This document shows, one piece after another, positions 12,838 to 24,700 of a DNA stretch of 64,000 bases (position 1 is its first letter; every line of letters begins with the position of its first letter). This DNA is from Ornithodoros turicata. Its lineage: Eukaryota; Arthropoda; Arachnida; Ixodida; Argasidae. The stretch lies in assembly GCF_037126465.1 (NCBI RefSeq), contig NC_088206.1:72915687-72979686 (forward strand). The letters are read 5' to 3'. The notes below the pieces were generated by a model that saw only the letters and a list, made by a program, of their open reading frames with translations, was not told the DNA's origin and did not search any database. A program made the translations under genes and the position numbers.

Positions 12838-12928
12838 GATGAAAGTCACTGAAAAGGTTAGCCAGCTGTAGGACAGAAGATGTGGGTTCGAGTCCTACAG
12901 CTGGCTAACCTTTTCAGTGACTTTCATC
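12838..12928 (+). repeat. Snap-back fragment of a tRNA-derived SINE
   Basis: Two exact 37-nt arms (12838-12874 and 12892-12928) flank a 17-nt loop. The loop plus right arm reads AGAAGATGTGGGTTCGA then GTCCTACAGCTGGC, matching the B-box half of the SINE at 20205-20330. The left arm is an inverted copy of the same tail, so this is one SINE tail copied back on itself. A T-rich or pol III signal is not evident. Confidence 0.75.
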
Positions 12929-15900
12929 GGCTCAGACTAGGTCGTTCATATAATGACAATTATTTCCAGAGAAATGCCTTTCGATCCAGTTGGAGCAGGT
13001 GTTTCTAAGAATGTCTAATTTGTATCCGTGGCTCCGGTGCCGAGATAGGCGGTTTCTTTGAGTGCTTTTGAGTGCGCGTGTGTGTGCGCGCGCGCGCGTA
13101 TGTGTGTGTGTTGATGGAGGAAGAGATATTAGTGACATCATTTGGGAATTTGTTTCACTTCGCTTTCTCGCAGTGAAATAAACTATCGTAATAAAGATTT
13201 GCATGTGCTTTCGTTTACAAAGGCGCCGTAGTCCCCTTGGATAGTATTCCGCCTATTTTACAGATTTCTCTCACTCCTCTCATTCCTTTTGCACTATAGT
13301 GCACGCAAGTAGCCAATCGCAAACGTGCTCCCTGAAATCCCGTCCGCTTCCGTCGTCTGCATTCGGTAGCAGGGGACAGGACGTTTGCCGTCTGCTACGC
13401 GCCACGGCTGGCTTGTTTCGATTTCGCTTTTGAAACTGGCTTCCGAAACCGTGAAACCCTTTTAAGGGCACGTGTTTCGTTTCGTGCATTTGGGTGCAAA
13501 TTTATCTAGTACAGGTATGTGTTCTTACGCAAGATGTGGCGTGATCACCGTTGAGCGAGGACATCGGAAGTGAACACCTTCCTTCCGTATCGCAAGTGAG
13601 CGGGGCCTCATGTTTTATTTATATTTTGCTTTGCAAACAGCCAGGCCTGCTTGGTGCGATATAAGGAGAGCGATTTGCCTGTCGTAGGATGGCACACGAA
13701 CGAAGGTCGAAAGTGTGTGTCGGGGAGGGGGGAGTAGGTTCGAACCCATTCAGGATTGACAAACACGTTTCGTTTCCAAGTAATCTCTAAAATGCCCCGA
13801 GACAGCTTGTAACCTGAGGCTATAGCCCGGATGTTACGAAATAATGGTAATTGTGGTAATAGTTCCAAACATACCTACTGCTGGCAGTTGCTTGCTTTTG
13901 GATAACTATCTGTACTAAAACATGTGGTCAGCATCTCCGTTTTGAACGGTGATTTGCATTATTACTTTACAATTTTTTATTGTTATTAAGTTGGTGATCA
14001 TTCTCTTACTCAATTTCAAGTAAAATTTCCGCAAGGAGCCAGCAGTATCTTGAAATAATAAAATAATACCGATTAAATATGTGGATCATAGTTTCCAAGG
14101 AACCCGTACCTCCTTTATTTGGTTGAAAATTACCAGAATTGCGGGCGTCGTTAACGAAGCACTTAGCGATACGTAACAGAATCGCTGTACATACTAATTT
14201 TGGCGTTTTCTCTTTCAAAAGTGAATATCGATATAGACATTTCTTACACTTACGCCCGCTGTATTCTAACTGCAGATGGAAGGTAAATGAAATTGTAAAC
14301 GGTAATTAACTTTACAGCTAGCTGATATTGTGCCAAATTGTTTCGTCATTTACGATCTCTATCGTAGTGCTTCGGTTTCCGCTGGCGCCACTGCTATTGA
14401 GCTCCAAGAAAGGGTCAAAAAAGTAAAGAAGCTTTTGAAAGCCAAAGTAGCATACGTACCATTCGCTGATCACGCGTTCTTACACGAAATGCTCACGTGT
14501 TACCCATCTGTTTGTGACGTCACATGCGTGCCTCCTTTTCTCGGACGTCTGTAGGTCAGGGGGTGGCGGCACGGAGGAGTGTCCATCACGTGATACATGA
14601 GAAATAGAGAAAGGGAGTTTTGTTGTCGCTTTGATTTACGTGGAAAGTGCAAGCAACGCTGCTCTAGCAGATACCACTCAGTCTCTCTGCTTTGCAGAAG
14701 ACAGCTGTTGCAGACGATGACGTGGGGAGGGGTATCGACTGACTTCTGCTAATATTTTGATGAGTTCCTTCGCGGTATCTGATGTTTTGCGGGTCTTCGC
14801 TAAGGTTATCGGTATGTCGGTACCGGAATTTCTGCGCTATTTGGCTACAGTTCTGTCCTTTCCCGGTTCAGCCGAGTCAAAGGTCAGTTCTCTCGTTTCT
14901 CTTTTAAAACAGTTTATGGGGCTTATGTAAACGTGACGTACCTTGGGCCTTGGACTTTGCTTGGTGCAAATGTGGACCTTGGTAATTTCAAGTCGGGTTA
15001 TTTTCTTCCTTTGCATGGCTGTGTTATTCTGCGTACTTACAAACATTTCGCGAGTTAGGGCATGCAGATTTCTCTATGGGCAATTTCGTCCGTTCGCATG
15101 TTAAAATAAAACATACGCACCTGATGCTGAAAGCTTTGCGGCCACCGACTCATTTTTGTGTATTTATTTATTTATTTATTTGTTTGTTTGTTAACTAAAA
15201 ATATCCCCTCAAACAAAGACGAGTCAGTTCGAAAGGAAAGTGCCCGTGAGAAATTTGGTTTCGGTTTCTGTTTCGGAACGGTGGCGACGCGACTGAGGAT
15301 TTCCGTGTTCTGACATCACGATCGCATCACACACACTATCACATAAACGTGAAGCTGTACTGCACATAATATGCCTATAGTAAGAGAAATTACGCGTCTT
15401 TTGCACGTTTCGATACAGAAAGAACTGCAGGAAGAAGTTTTTGAGCTGTACCACCATAGTTGGACTACCGCGCGTTTGTACTGACAGGTATTGCACGTGC
15501 CTCGTACTGAACATTGCCGGTTCTTAAAAAAAAATATTTTTACAATCTTTTTACTTTATTTATTAACGAGCATACCATTTTATACGACCTAATATCACGC
15601 TTCTTTGAATTTATATTCCTTTAGCGAAAATCCATGTCCGTCGTTATAATATCATTAGCTTTCCCGAGAACAGGCACAAATTGGTCTAAAGCGCGCGACT
15701 TGCGTCAGTCTAATGTTGGCAGCCCGATGTCGCCTTCGGATAAATGCTGACTTGGCTAGATTCCCAATCGCGTTGCTTATGCGCCACCGTGAAAAATGCG
15801 CATGTATTAGACGAGGAGGTGAAGGAAATATCTGCACATGAATCACCGTGTATATCGTACGTGCTAAAGAATGTTTAGTTCTGGATTGCATCTGTCAAAA

Positions 15901-15962
15901 ATATTTTGATATGTTTGGTAAATGCTTCATAAGTGCCTTTTGTTTTTAAACTGGCTTGAGGG
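12929..15962. other. Intergenic, microsatellites only
   Basis: 13071-13111 is an alternating GT/GC tract (GTGTGTGTGCGCGCGCGCG type). 15158-15193 is a TTTA/TTTG tract. Frames such as 14330-14554 have no recognisable family and no supporting splice structure. Confidence 0.5.
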
Positions 15963-16122
15963 GATCAGTCGACAACGTGTATACGCTCACCCATAGCAAG
16001 GACAAGGTTGTGTGTTCGAACCCCGCTGAGGGTGCTAGCAACTTCATTCACGGGCCGATCGTTCATAACCGTAGTGCTGTGCCACTCATAACCAGTTGTC
16101 TCGCGACGTAAAAAAAAAAAAA
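15963..16122 (+). mobile_element. tRNA-derived SINE copy 1
   Basis: A pol III B-box-like sequence (TGTGTTCGAACCCCG around 16010-16025) is followed by a body ending CCAGTTGTCTCGCGACGT and a poly(A) tail at 16109-16122. The same 3' end, in the opposite orientation, starts the copy at 18992-19222. The structure (tRNA-like head, short body, A tail) is that of arthropod SINEs. Similarity to the tick Ruka family is possible but unchecked. Confidence 0.65.
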
Positions 16123-16380
16123 GAGTACAAATAGAAACTTTTTTTCTACATTTTGATCATGTTTTCCCCATTACAGTATATTGTCCATCTACTGAGGACA
16201 TCGAGTCTCTGGGAAGTGACTGGAAACATAATTACTGTAGTTCATGTCCCCTCTTACGAGCATCTTTGTAATATACGCGTGAAATACTGAAAGTACCTCT
16301 CAGGTCTGATGTGGTATGGGACCTCTGAGGCTAAAAGGTTATGTTGTTGCTTGCGTATACCACCTTACATCTCGAATACT
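16123..16380. other. Short intergenic stretch
   Basis: I see nothing beyond AT-rich sequence between a SINE and a fold-back element. Confidence 0.4.
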
Positions 16381-16386
16381 TCAGGC

Positions 16387-16562
16387 ATCCCCAACAACAC
16401 CGAATGTCCTCTGGATGTACAAATAATGTCCTAACGGATTCGTACGTCCGATGGATATTCTCAGGATATTTATTCTCGTCTCCGATATTCTCGGGATATC
16501 CATCGGACGTACGAATTCGCCAGGACACTATTCGTACGTCCAGAGGATATTCGGTGTTGGGG
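16387..16562. mobile_element. Fold-back MITE, about 176 bp
   Basis: The left end CCCCAACAACACCGAATGTCC pairs with the right end GGATATTCGGTGTTGGGG, and the pairing extends inward through GTACGTCCGATGGATATTC and its complement. The arms are about 80 bp and the loop is short. No clear target duplication was identified. Confidence 0.65.
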
Positions 16563-17885
16563 TGATATGGCTGTGTCCCGGCGAAGGGTAGAATAAATGG
16601 GCTCACACATTTCCCTAAAGGTCCTCTCGCAGGCCCTTCAGATTTTCTTCAGAGGTCCCCTATGACAAAAAATAAAAAATAAATAAAAAAATAAAGAAAC
16701 AAAAAAGAAGACTCTTGTTACAGAACAGCTTGTCATTGCAGAGAAAAGCGTTCGATACCAATGACAGCGTTCTATTTCGATAGCCCAATGTGGAGCTCGC
16801 AATAAGTGGCTGTCAATACAGGGTTCATGTTGACATGGAGCCAAGAAGTGTTGTCCTTACCCCGCCCCGTGTCCGTCTCGCTCCTCCGGTAGCATTGTGT
16901 AACCGTGACATTTTAATTGTTTCAGGATCAAACCGCGCTAGGTACCTTTCCATCGACAAGCATTGCCACTACGGCAACTTATACTTCACGGTTGAACGTC
17001 ACCTCATTATTTTCTTTTATATTTTTTTTTTTCTTCTTCTTCTCAATCGTTTATTTAGTCGAAGGCCTTGCAGTTGGGAGCTCCCCGGATGTCGTTTCTA
17101 TTCGCCTTCAAAGCGGCAGTAGAACTGACTAAGGACGATCAGTGGACAAGGTCGCAAAACGGAACAATGTAACCTTGCTGATCTCGTTCGGCTGAGCCGC
17201 GATTTTTACGCAGGAACGCGTTTTCGCTTTGTGTCCGTCTGAATGTCGGATAATTGCCATTGCAGAAAGTCGTCGGCTTTTCTATATGCTCACGGAAGTT
17301 TTGGGCCTCAAAGAAATACACAGTCGTCAACTGGGCGTATACAATTAAAAAAAAAAAAAAATCCAACAAAGACACCTTCATAGAGACTAGATTGGGCTTG
17401 CGCAACACCTACGCAACTTGACGATCGCTCCATCAGTCATAAGAGTCATCTTACAGAGGTACGCGTTTCCAGCTTGCAACGCGGCCAATAAGCGACCTCT
17501 AAAAATCTGTCTCACCTTCAGCAGATTCGCGTCACTGTTGCCAAGCGACAGTGATTGCGAATTTGCTCGAGTGCGTTTGCCGAAGGCGCTGCAACTTCTG
17601 TTTCCAGAGGACATGAACCGCACAAATGTACAGATTGCCTGTTTTGCTAAGGGGTTTAGATAAGCAGAATTTTGCGAGAAATTTTCCGCGTGATACATAA
17701 CCACCTGGCGAATAGCAGCAGAACCTGTGCATTGCGTAACTTATAGAAAAAGCTCCGAGAAGCGCTTGAATCCATCTCGGAGAAATTGAACACGATGTGC
17801 AAGGTAACCTAGACTATGAACAATCGAAATATGGCAGTCGTCGAACGGCGGGTATGGCATCTCTTGATTGATGGTCTGTGTTCCG
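16563..17885. other. Intergenic, no gene recognised
   Basis: Contains A-rich (16668-16705) and T-rich (17008-17042) runs. Frames at 16790-17122 and 17418-17663 show no family resemblance. Confidence 0.5.
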
Positions 17886-18138
17886 TACACTCTTAAAAAT
17901 GAACTTCACCGCATAGCACGCTCCTAGCCAACCATAATCTCGAATGATATTGTTATCTGCCCTGGTTTGTTGAAAACGGGAGGCGTACGCCTTTTTTGTG
18001 ACACTTATACTGTTCATAATTGTCACAGAAAAGGCGTACGCCTCCCGTTTTCAACAAATCAGGGCAGATAACGATATCATTCGAGATAATGGTTGGCTCG
18101 GAGCGTGCTATGCGGTGAAGTTCATTTTTAAGAGTGTA
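17886..18138. mobile_element. 253-bp MITE with TA target duplication, copy 1
   Basis: The span runs from TA to TA. Inside lie inverted termini CACTCTTAAAAATGAACTTC, which pair across almost the whole element around a short loop near 18000-18025. A second copy of exactly the same length lies at 30243-30495, with its loop in the other orientation. TA duplication suggests a Tc1/mariner-like or PIF-like transposase source. Confidence 0.85.
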
Positions 18139-18156
18139 CTGTGCTCGTCGTCAGAC

Positions 18157-18815
18157 ATGTACGAAGTACTGCGCAAAAAGGTATTTAAAATAGAGTACAA
18201 AATACTCAAAACTGAAAGTAACTTGAGTACTAAATACTCCGAGAAGTATTTAAGATACTCTTTAAAGTATTTTTGTATTAGCAGTGTATGAAACGCGTAT
18301 TCTGAATATATATATATATAGGTACAAATGAAAGAAATAAACCTCATCCGTCATTTATTTGCGAGGTCTTTTGTGTCAAGTAATGTTCGGTAAACTTTGG
18401 TGACACGTTCTGACCCAAAGCTTCGTAATTCCTCCTGTATGTCAGTTCGGCTAATGTGAATAGGAACCGTCTTCTGACGAAGGGGTCGGGCCATTGACAG
18501 GCAAGGCCAAGCGTGAGACCGGCCTATTGCACAGGAGGATAAATGACAGATGCGCGAATTCGCAAAAAAATAAAAAATAAATAAAAGAAAAAAATAACGA
18601 AATAAATAAAGTAAAGATAAGTGGGGTTCCTGTGAGTCGAAAATCTGGACACGGCGGGGAAGTGTGCTGGATACGGCTTGACGAGGAAGGAAAGTATTTT
18701 GAGCGCTGAGTAGCAAATACTGAAAAAAAAAAAAATCATTTTGAATACTTTAAAAATACTTGTCGCAAAAAGTATTGAAAATACTGTATTTTGACTACGT
18801 ACTCAGGATACGTAA
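18157..18815. repeat. AGTACT/AAATACT-rich repeat with inverted outer blocks
   Basis: 18158-18270 and 18715-18815 are both built of AAGTATTT, AGTACT and AAATACT words, roughly inverted to each other. They flank an AT-rich core that includes a TATA run (18305-18322). Similar words occur at 3640-3770, 35035-35110, 35690-35790 and 53045-53160. This is probably a degraded DNA-element family; borders are approximate. Confidence 0.4.
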
Positions 18816-18991
18816 AAGTCTGCTCACCGCGTAATTGCTTTCCCTCCAGCTCGAGGACATATGTTTTCTCCAGACGTACAAACCATCTCTAACCGGAAAG
18901 TGAGAGTTGGATTCCAACTGATGTTCTTTCATTGATGCTTTGACAGAACGTCTCTTCGAAAGCCTAAAAGTTAGCGGCGATAATTCGGGGA

Positions 18992-19222
18992 TTTTACGTC
19001 GCGAGACAACTGTGATCACGATCGACGCCACATTGGTCGGGTCTGTGGATTACTTTTGCCCACCCGAGGGTTCTTTAACGTGCCCCGAAATCTCTCCACA
19101 CCACATTTAACGTCCCTCAAGGCGTGTCTGAGCAACTTGTACCCTGCCACCAAGTTGCCACCGTCCTCGACAGGGTTTGAACCCGGTCCTGGAATCTACT
19201 GACAGAGAGCCACTGAGGCCGG
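18992..19222 (-). mobile_element. tRNA-derived SINE copy 2
   Basis: On the minus strand it begins GGCCTCAGTGGCTCTCTG, has the B-box-like GGTTCAAACCC, and ends CAGTTGTCTCGCGACGTAAAAT. The body matches the copy at 55972-56163 (shared TTTAACGTCCCTC and CTTGTACC blocks on the plus strand) and the tail of the copy at 15963-16122. Confidence 0.75.
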
Positions 19223-19380
19223 CAGTTAGCGGTGACGTCTTTCTAATTTGAGCACCACTTTCCTCCTCCTCTCATTCCTTCATTCGTTCCTCCGAAGACG
19301 ACCTCTATAGCTGGGGGTTCATCCTGCACGCAATGCACCGTATGAGAGAGTATTAACGAAATATATATATATATATATAT

Positions 19381-20165
19381 ACCGGGTGTTTCAGTTAAAT
19401 CCCCGGGCTAAATAATTCGCGAACGGGTGCACCAATCCACGAACTTTCTTTTTTACAAGTATCTGTCCGATACCACCTACAAGCTGCACACCGTGTGAAT
19501 GAGTGGGAGGCGCTCATTATTAAAATAAAAATGCAAATGAGTTTCGTAAAAAAGCGTATCTTCTAAAGCAGGGCGCTGTCGGCATTATAATGGGTACTAC
19601 CCCTTTTGGGACCTTCAGTGGACACCTTTTAGAGAAAAATCTGCCACCGAAGCGGGCCATTTGTTGCAGTAATTAATTGGTTTCGGTTTACGTATTTTTG
19701 TCGCGGCTGGTCGCGGCGAAGCGCAAAAGGGCGTATTTCATTGGTGTAATTCATTGGTGTAATTCATTAATGTAAGGACATAATTTATTGATGGATAAGG
19801 GAGTGAAAGAGCGTCCTTTTGGCGCTGCGCTGCGACCAGCCGCGACAAAAATACGTAAACCGAAACCAATTAATTACTGCAACAAATGACCCGCTTCGGT
19901 GGCAGATTTTTCTCTAAAAGGTGTCCATTGAAGGTCTCAAAAGGGGTAGTACCCATTTTAATGCCGACAGCGCCCTGCTTCAGAAGTTACGCTTTTTTAC
20001 GAAACTCATTTGCATTTTTATTTTAATAATGAGCGCCTCCCACTCATTCACACGGTGTGCAGCTTGTAGGTGGTATCGGACAGATACTTGTAAAAAAGAA
20101 AGTTCGTGGATTGGTGCACCCGTTCGCGAATTATTTAGCCCGGGGATTTAACTGAAACACCCGGT
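19381..20165. mobile_element. Long fold-back DNA element, 785 bp
   Basis: Termini ACCGGGTGTTTCAGTTAAAT and its complement at 20146-20165 begin arms of about 360 bp. The arms pair almost continuously (for example TACGTATTTTTGTCGCGGCT around 19692 with its complement around 19847) around a centre near 19740-19805 that carries short GTGTAATTCATT repeats. It was inserted into a TA microsatellite, so the target duplication cannot be defined. No transposase is encoded. Confidence 0.8.
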
Positions 20166-20204
20166 ATATAAAAGAGAGAGACGCAAACCCTTCACCAATG
20201 ATGA

Positions 20205-20330
20205 AAGAAGGAAGTCACTGAGAAGGTTAGCCAGCTGTAGGACTCGAACCCGCATCTTCTGGATTACAGCTAAGCTGACACACCTCCCCAGCGACTTCCA
20301 AGGGTGCGTCGTCATCTGATGGGACAAACC
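20205..20330 (-). mobile_element. tRNA-like SINE of a second family
   Basis: The minus strand reads GTGTGTCAGCTTAGCTGT, then GATGCGGGTTCGAGTCC (B box), then CAGCTGGCTAACCTTCTC. The 3' part matches the snap-back copy at 12838-12928. The head resembles a tRNA, but no complete cloverleaf forms, so I call a SINE rather than a tRNA gene. Confidence 0.6.
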
Positions 20331-21320
20331 AGCCACTCTCTCTCTCACTCATTCTATTTTCACCCTTGCATGTTTTCTCACTCATACACACAATCGTATA
20401 CGACGGGATCGACGCAAAACTTGGCCATGGAGCTATTCCACCCTTTGCCGTATAACTTGGAATGCGGGTTAACGTGGATGTTCTCTTCCACTCGTCCGGC
20501 ATATAACATGAGGTCAGTTTCTTTTAATTATTATTTTTTTCTTACGAATCCTTCGAAGTCCATAGGAACAGGGTTTTCCTGCTTTTCTGGTGCGTCCAGT
20601 TCGAGGTTACGGACAAACGTCCTATTACAAAAAGAAGAAGAAAAAAATAAAGAGAAAAAGAAACAGTTCGTGCAGTGAATACATTACCCGTTTCACCGCT
20701 AGAGGTCACCGCTCCTTGGCTGGGTGTTGTTGCTATAGCCTAACAACAACACCGACTCAAGAGGCGGCCTTAGGTAGTCTATAAACTACCACCTCCATAA
20801 ACCTCTCCCTTCAGATAACGGTCACTGTATCGTGAAGGAGAGGTTTATTGACTGCACTCTCCCCCATCAGCTGATGATAACGGGCCGCTTTTATTATCAT
20901 TTGCCTCGCGCTTGCGTGGTAATCCGCGTTAAATGGGAATGTTACTTCTTCTGGATTGGGTCGGATTTGCAATTCGTTCACTAAAGCAATTACAGTAAAA
21001 TAAGTATGGGAGTGGTACAGATTGACTGACATTTGAGCAGAGTTATAGAACGAGCGGTACATGACATCGCTAGAACATTCATTTTATTTTATTTTATTTC
21101 AAACCTCCCTCGTCAACACCACGAAGCAACTCATGTCATGACAAAGACGATATGTGTATGTTATCAACAGAAGGGAATGTAATCTATGATTTCTTACCTG
21201 ATTTAGAATTCTACGTGGGAACGTAGATTGGGAATGTAAAGGTCGAGTTTAAACCTAAATGCGAGTTAAGAAATCTAAAATCCGCACCGTGATCGAAGTT
21301 ACAATTTCTTGTCCGATATC
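20331..21320. other. Flank of the BEL/Pao insertion
   Basis: No gene is recognised. Frames at 20304-20678 and 20811-21062 are not supported by family or splice evidence. The last five bases (21316-21320, ATATC) are the left target duplication of the retrotransposon. Confidence 0.5.
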
Positions 21321-21719
21321 TGTTACAGATGACGTTGATCGCGATCGTCGAATAAATTGTCGACGAGGAAACAAACTCAGACGACTCAGTAATATTCGCA
21401 ACCAACAAACAACTGTATATTATAACCACACTAGGAATACATAAATGAAGCTCTTGATAACAAAACTGAATACAAGTACGTGCTGCTCGCACGAAGCACA
21501 GAGTCCAAGTCTCCCCTTTTCGTCATGAGCATTCCCCGTTTTCTTTTCCTGGAAACGGTAGCCTCTCCCTGTGACCGGGAAGTCGGCCACCTTCCCCATT
21601 GGAAGCTTCGGACCAGATCCCTGGGTCATAAAAGTGTCGAGTGACAGTGACACAGCTCTGTCTTGCTTCCCAGCGAAATGGCCTCTGCTGTTTCTCAAAT
21701 TTCGTTATTTTCTTTAACA
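21321..21719 (-). repeat. 3' LTR of the BEL/Pao element
   Basis: 399 bp and the same termini as the 5' LTR. The pol stop codon (21714-21716) lies inside its first six bases. Confidence 0.95.
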
Positions 21720-24700
21720 TCCTCCCCCCGAATGAGCTTCGCTCATTTCAAGGGGATACAGGTGTTGCACAGCTCTCCTGAGTCGGTGGCTGTTGTGCAA
21801 TTCTACCTCGCAAGCCCTAACGTTGTTGTCACGGCCGCGATACAGGTCGCAAATTCTTCCCATCTTCCAATTTAGCTTAGGGGCGTTACTGTCATGGACA
21901 ATCACCACATCTCCAATTTTTAAATTGTGGTTTCCCTTGCGTTTGTCCAAGTGCGCCGATCGCAACTGAAGCAAATACTCGCGTTGCCATCTATTCCAAA
22001 AGTGCTCGCCGACACGTCGGCGATGCGCGAGACGGCGTCTCATATCCTCTGCGATGTTTGCACCAGGAGGCACGGGTAACGGTAGAGATGGAAGCATGGA
22101 GATGCGCTTGCCGATTAGAAAATGCGCTGGTGTTAGCGGCTCCATCTCCGTCGCTTCGGCCGATATAGTTGTCAATGGCCTAGAGTTGACAGCCGCCTCA
22201 ACTTCCTGAAGGATAGTCTCCAGTTCCTCATAATTTACCCGTGATCTGCCTAAAGTCTTGCGGAGGCATGTTTTTACGGTACGAACCATACGCTCCCACC
22301 ACCCGCCCCACCAGGCGGCTCTCTCAACAATGAACTTCCACCCGATGCGGTGGAGGGAACAGAAATCGCGCACGGCTGGGCTGCTCAGAAGCTCCCATAA
22401 GCAGCGTATGTCTTTCGCCGCTCTTCGAAATGTCAAAGCGTTGTCGCTGTAAATGACTTGCGGTAACCCTCTGCGTGATATGAAGCGACGAAATGCCATG
22501 AGAAAGTTCGTAGTCGTCAAGTTTGACACGATCTCAAGATGCACGGCTCGTGTCACTGCGCACGTAAATAGGGTTATGTAACTCTTGATCTCTCCGTCCG
22601 CTGTCTTAACATAGAGGGGTCCAGCAAAGTCAATACCCACGATAGCAAATGGGTCTTGCTTGTTGATTCTGTCACTGGGTAAAGGCGCAACGGGTGCTGT
22701 TGCTGCCTTCAACTTTTGCCTGTGACACAGGCTACATCTTCGAATTATTTTTTTCACAAGTTGACGGCACCGTGGGATCCAAAAGCGGTCTCTTATGTCG
22801 GTCATCGTCTCCAATACTCCGCCATGCAGTATACGCCGATGTGCACTTGTCACGAGGAGCTCCGTGAAGGAATGATCTGGAGGGAGTACGATTGGGTGTT
22901 TCACTGCTGCTCCCATTTCTGCGTGCTCGAGTCTGCTCCTCATCCGTAATAACCTCTCATCGTCGAGGAAAGGATTCAGTTCGAGCAGCTTGGATTGAGG
23001 AGGAACTGGACATCCCTCACGAAGCTTCTTGATCTCGTGTGGGTAGGCATCGCGCTGTGTTTCCCGCAACCAATAACTTTCCGCGGATTGCAACTCTTCG
23101 GCAGTGAGCGGTCCTGTAGTATCCATGTGGGTACGTCTGCATCTATTAATAAATCGTAGCATCCACGCAGTCACCCGTAGGGCCCTGGACATGCTGCTGT
23201 AGCGATCTATCTCCAACAGCGATTGCGTTCTGTCTGACACTTGCAGCACGACGTGCGGATCTGTGTCTTTGGATGTTTTCCGCTCTTCCTCTGTCACTGG
23301 CATTTCACTGTTGTTCTCTGGGGCTGGAGTGTATGATTTGGGCCAATGTTCTTCGTGCTCTCGCAACCATGGCGGCCCTTCCCACCAAAGTGAGCTACCA
23401 ACGAGGGCGTCTGATGAGATTCCTCTTGTGACCAAGTCAGCCGGATTGCAGTGACCCGGACAATGTCGCCATCTCGATGGGTCTGTCAGTAATTGGATTT
23501 CCATCACTCGGTTGCTTACGAAGGGTTTCCATTTCGATGCGGGTGAATGTATCCAGCAGAGTGCGACAGTAGAGTCCGACCATAGGTAGCACTGAACTGG
23601 TCCTTGAGCGACGATTCCTGCCACACACTTCATTAGCCTAGCTCCCAGCAGTGCACCCATCAGCTCCAATCGAGGTAGTGTCAGCCGTTTAATAGGAGCC
23701 ACACGTGATTTCGCTGTCAGTAAATTTACGAAGACGTGTCCCGTTTCTGCTTCCACTCGAAGATAAACTGCGGCGCCGTAAGCGCGCGGACTTGCATCGG
23801 TAAACACATGAATTTGCAAGGTGTATCCTGAATGCTCAGCAGTAGGAACAACGCACCGCGGCACATTTAACAAGCATAGTTTCTGAATGTCGTTGCACCA
23901 GGCTCTCCATTCTGCGCACAAGTCACTTGGAAGTTCGTGGTCCCAGTCGGCTCCGAGCTCCCAAAGTTTTTGGAACAGTACTTTTACTCGAATCACGAAC
24001 GGCGACAGAAATCCCAGGGGGTCGAATATTCTGGCGGAGGCCTGGAGGACGCACCTCTTTGTGTTTCGCTGGTTTATCAGGAACTCCATGATGGTGGAAG
24101 GGTTGAACCTGAAGTTGTCTTCGTCTCTGTGCCAAACAACTCCAAGTACCTTCGTCTCCTCCTTTTGTCCTAGAGTTAGTATCGGATCTGTTGGTGGACC
24201 AAAGACGTCTTCAAGCTCTCTACAATTGGACGACCATTTGTCCAATATCATTCCTGCCCTCTTCATTATTTCGGTTGCCTCAGAGTGGATTCGTCGGGCT
24301 TCTTCCAATGTCGCAGAACCGGTGATGAGGTCATCAACGTACATAGACGTGTTTAGCATAGACGCGGTTTCAGGGAACTCCTCTTTCATCTTGTCCAGGT
24401 GATGCGAAAGAGTGGCAGCGAGAAGGAATGGGCTCGCAGTTGTGCCAAATGGCACTCTAGTCATCCGCCATTCTTCCAGCTCGCGTTCTTCGTTGTTGAG
24501 TGCAGGCGAATTGGCGAACCACAGGAATCGAAGGAAATCTCTATCTTCCTGTTTTATACCTATCTGCAGAAACGCCTTCCTAACGTCTGCTGTTATGGCA
24601 ATCCTGTGAAGCCGGAACTTTAGGAGAAGTTGCACGAGGTCGGGAACCATGTTTGGTCCTTTCTGCAGGAAGTCATTCAATGATCGTTTCCCCTCCGCAT

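Noticed and set aside
20226..20290. Possible tRNA gene near 20.25 kb
   Set aside because: A B box is present but no full cloverleaf forms, and the sequence recurs at 12.85 kb, so it is a SINE.
23887..24402. 171-codon frame opposite the retrotransposon pol
   Set aside because: It is the antisense shadow of conserved reverse-transcriptase codons; other antisense frames in 21714-27134 are the same.
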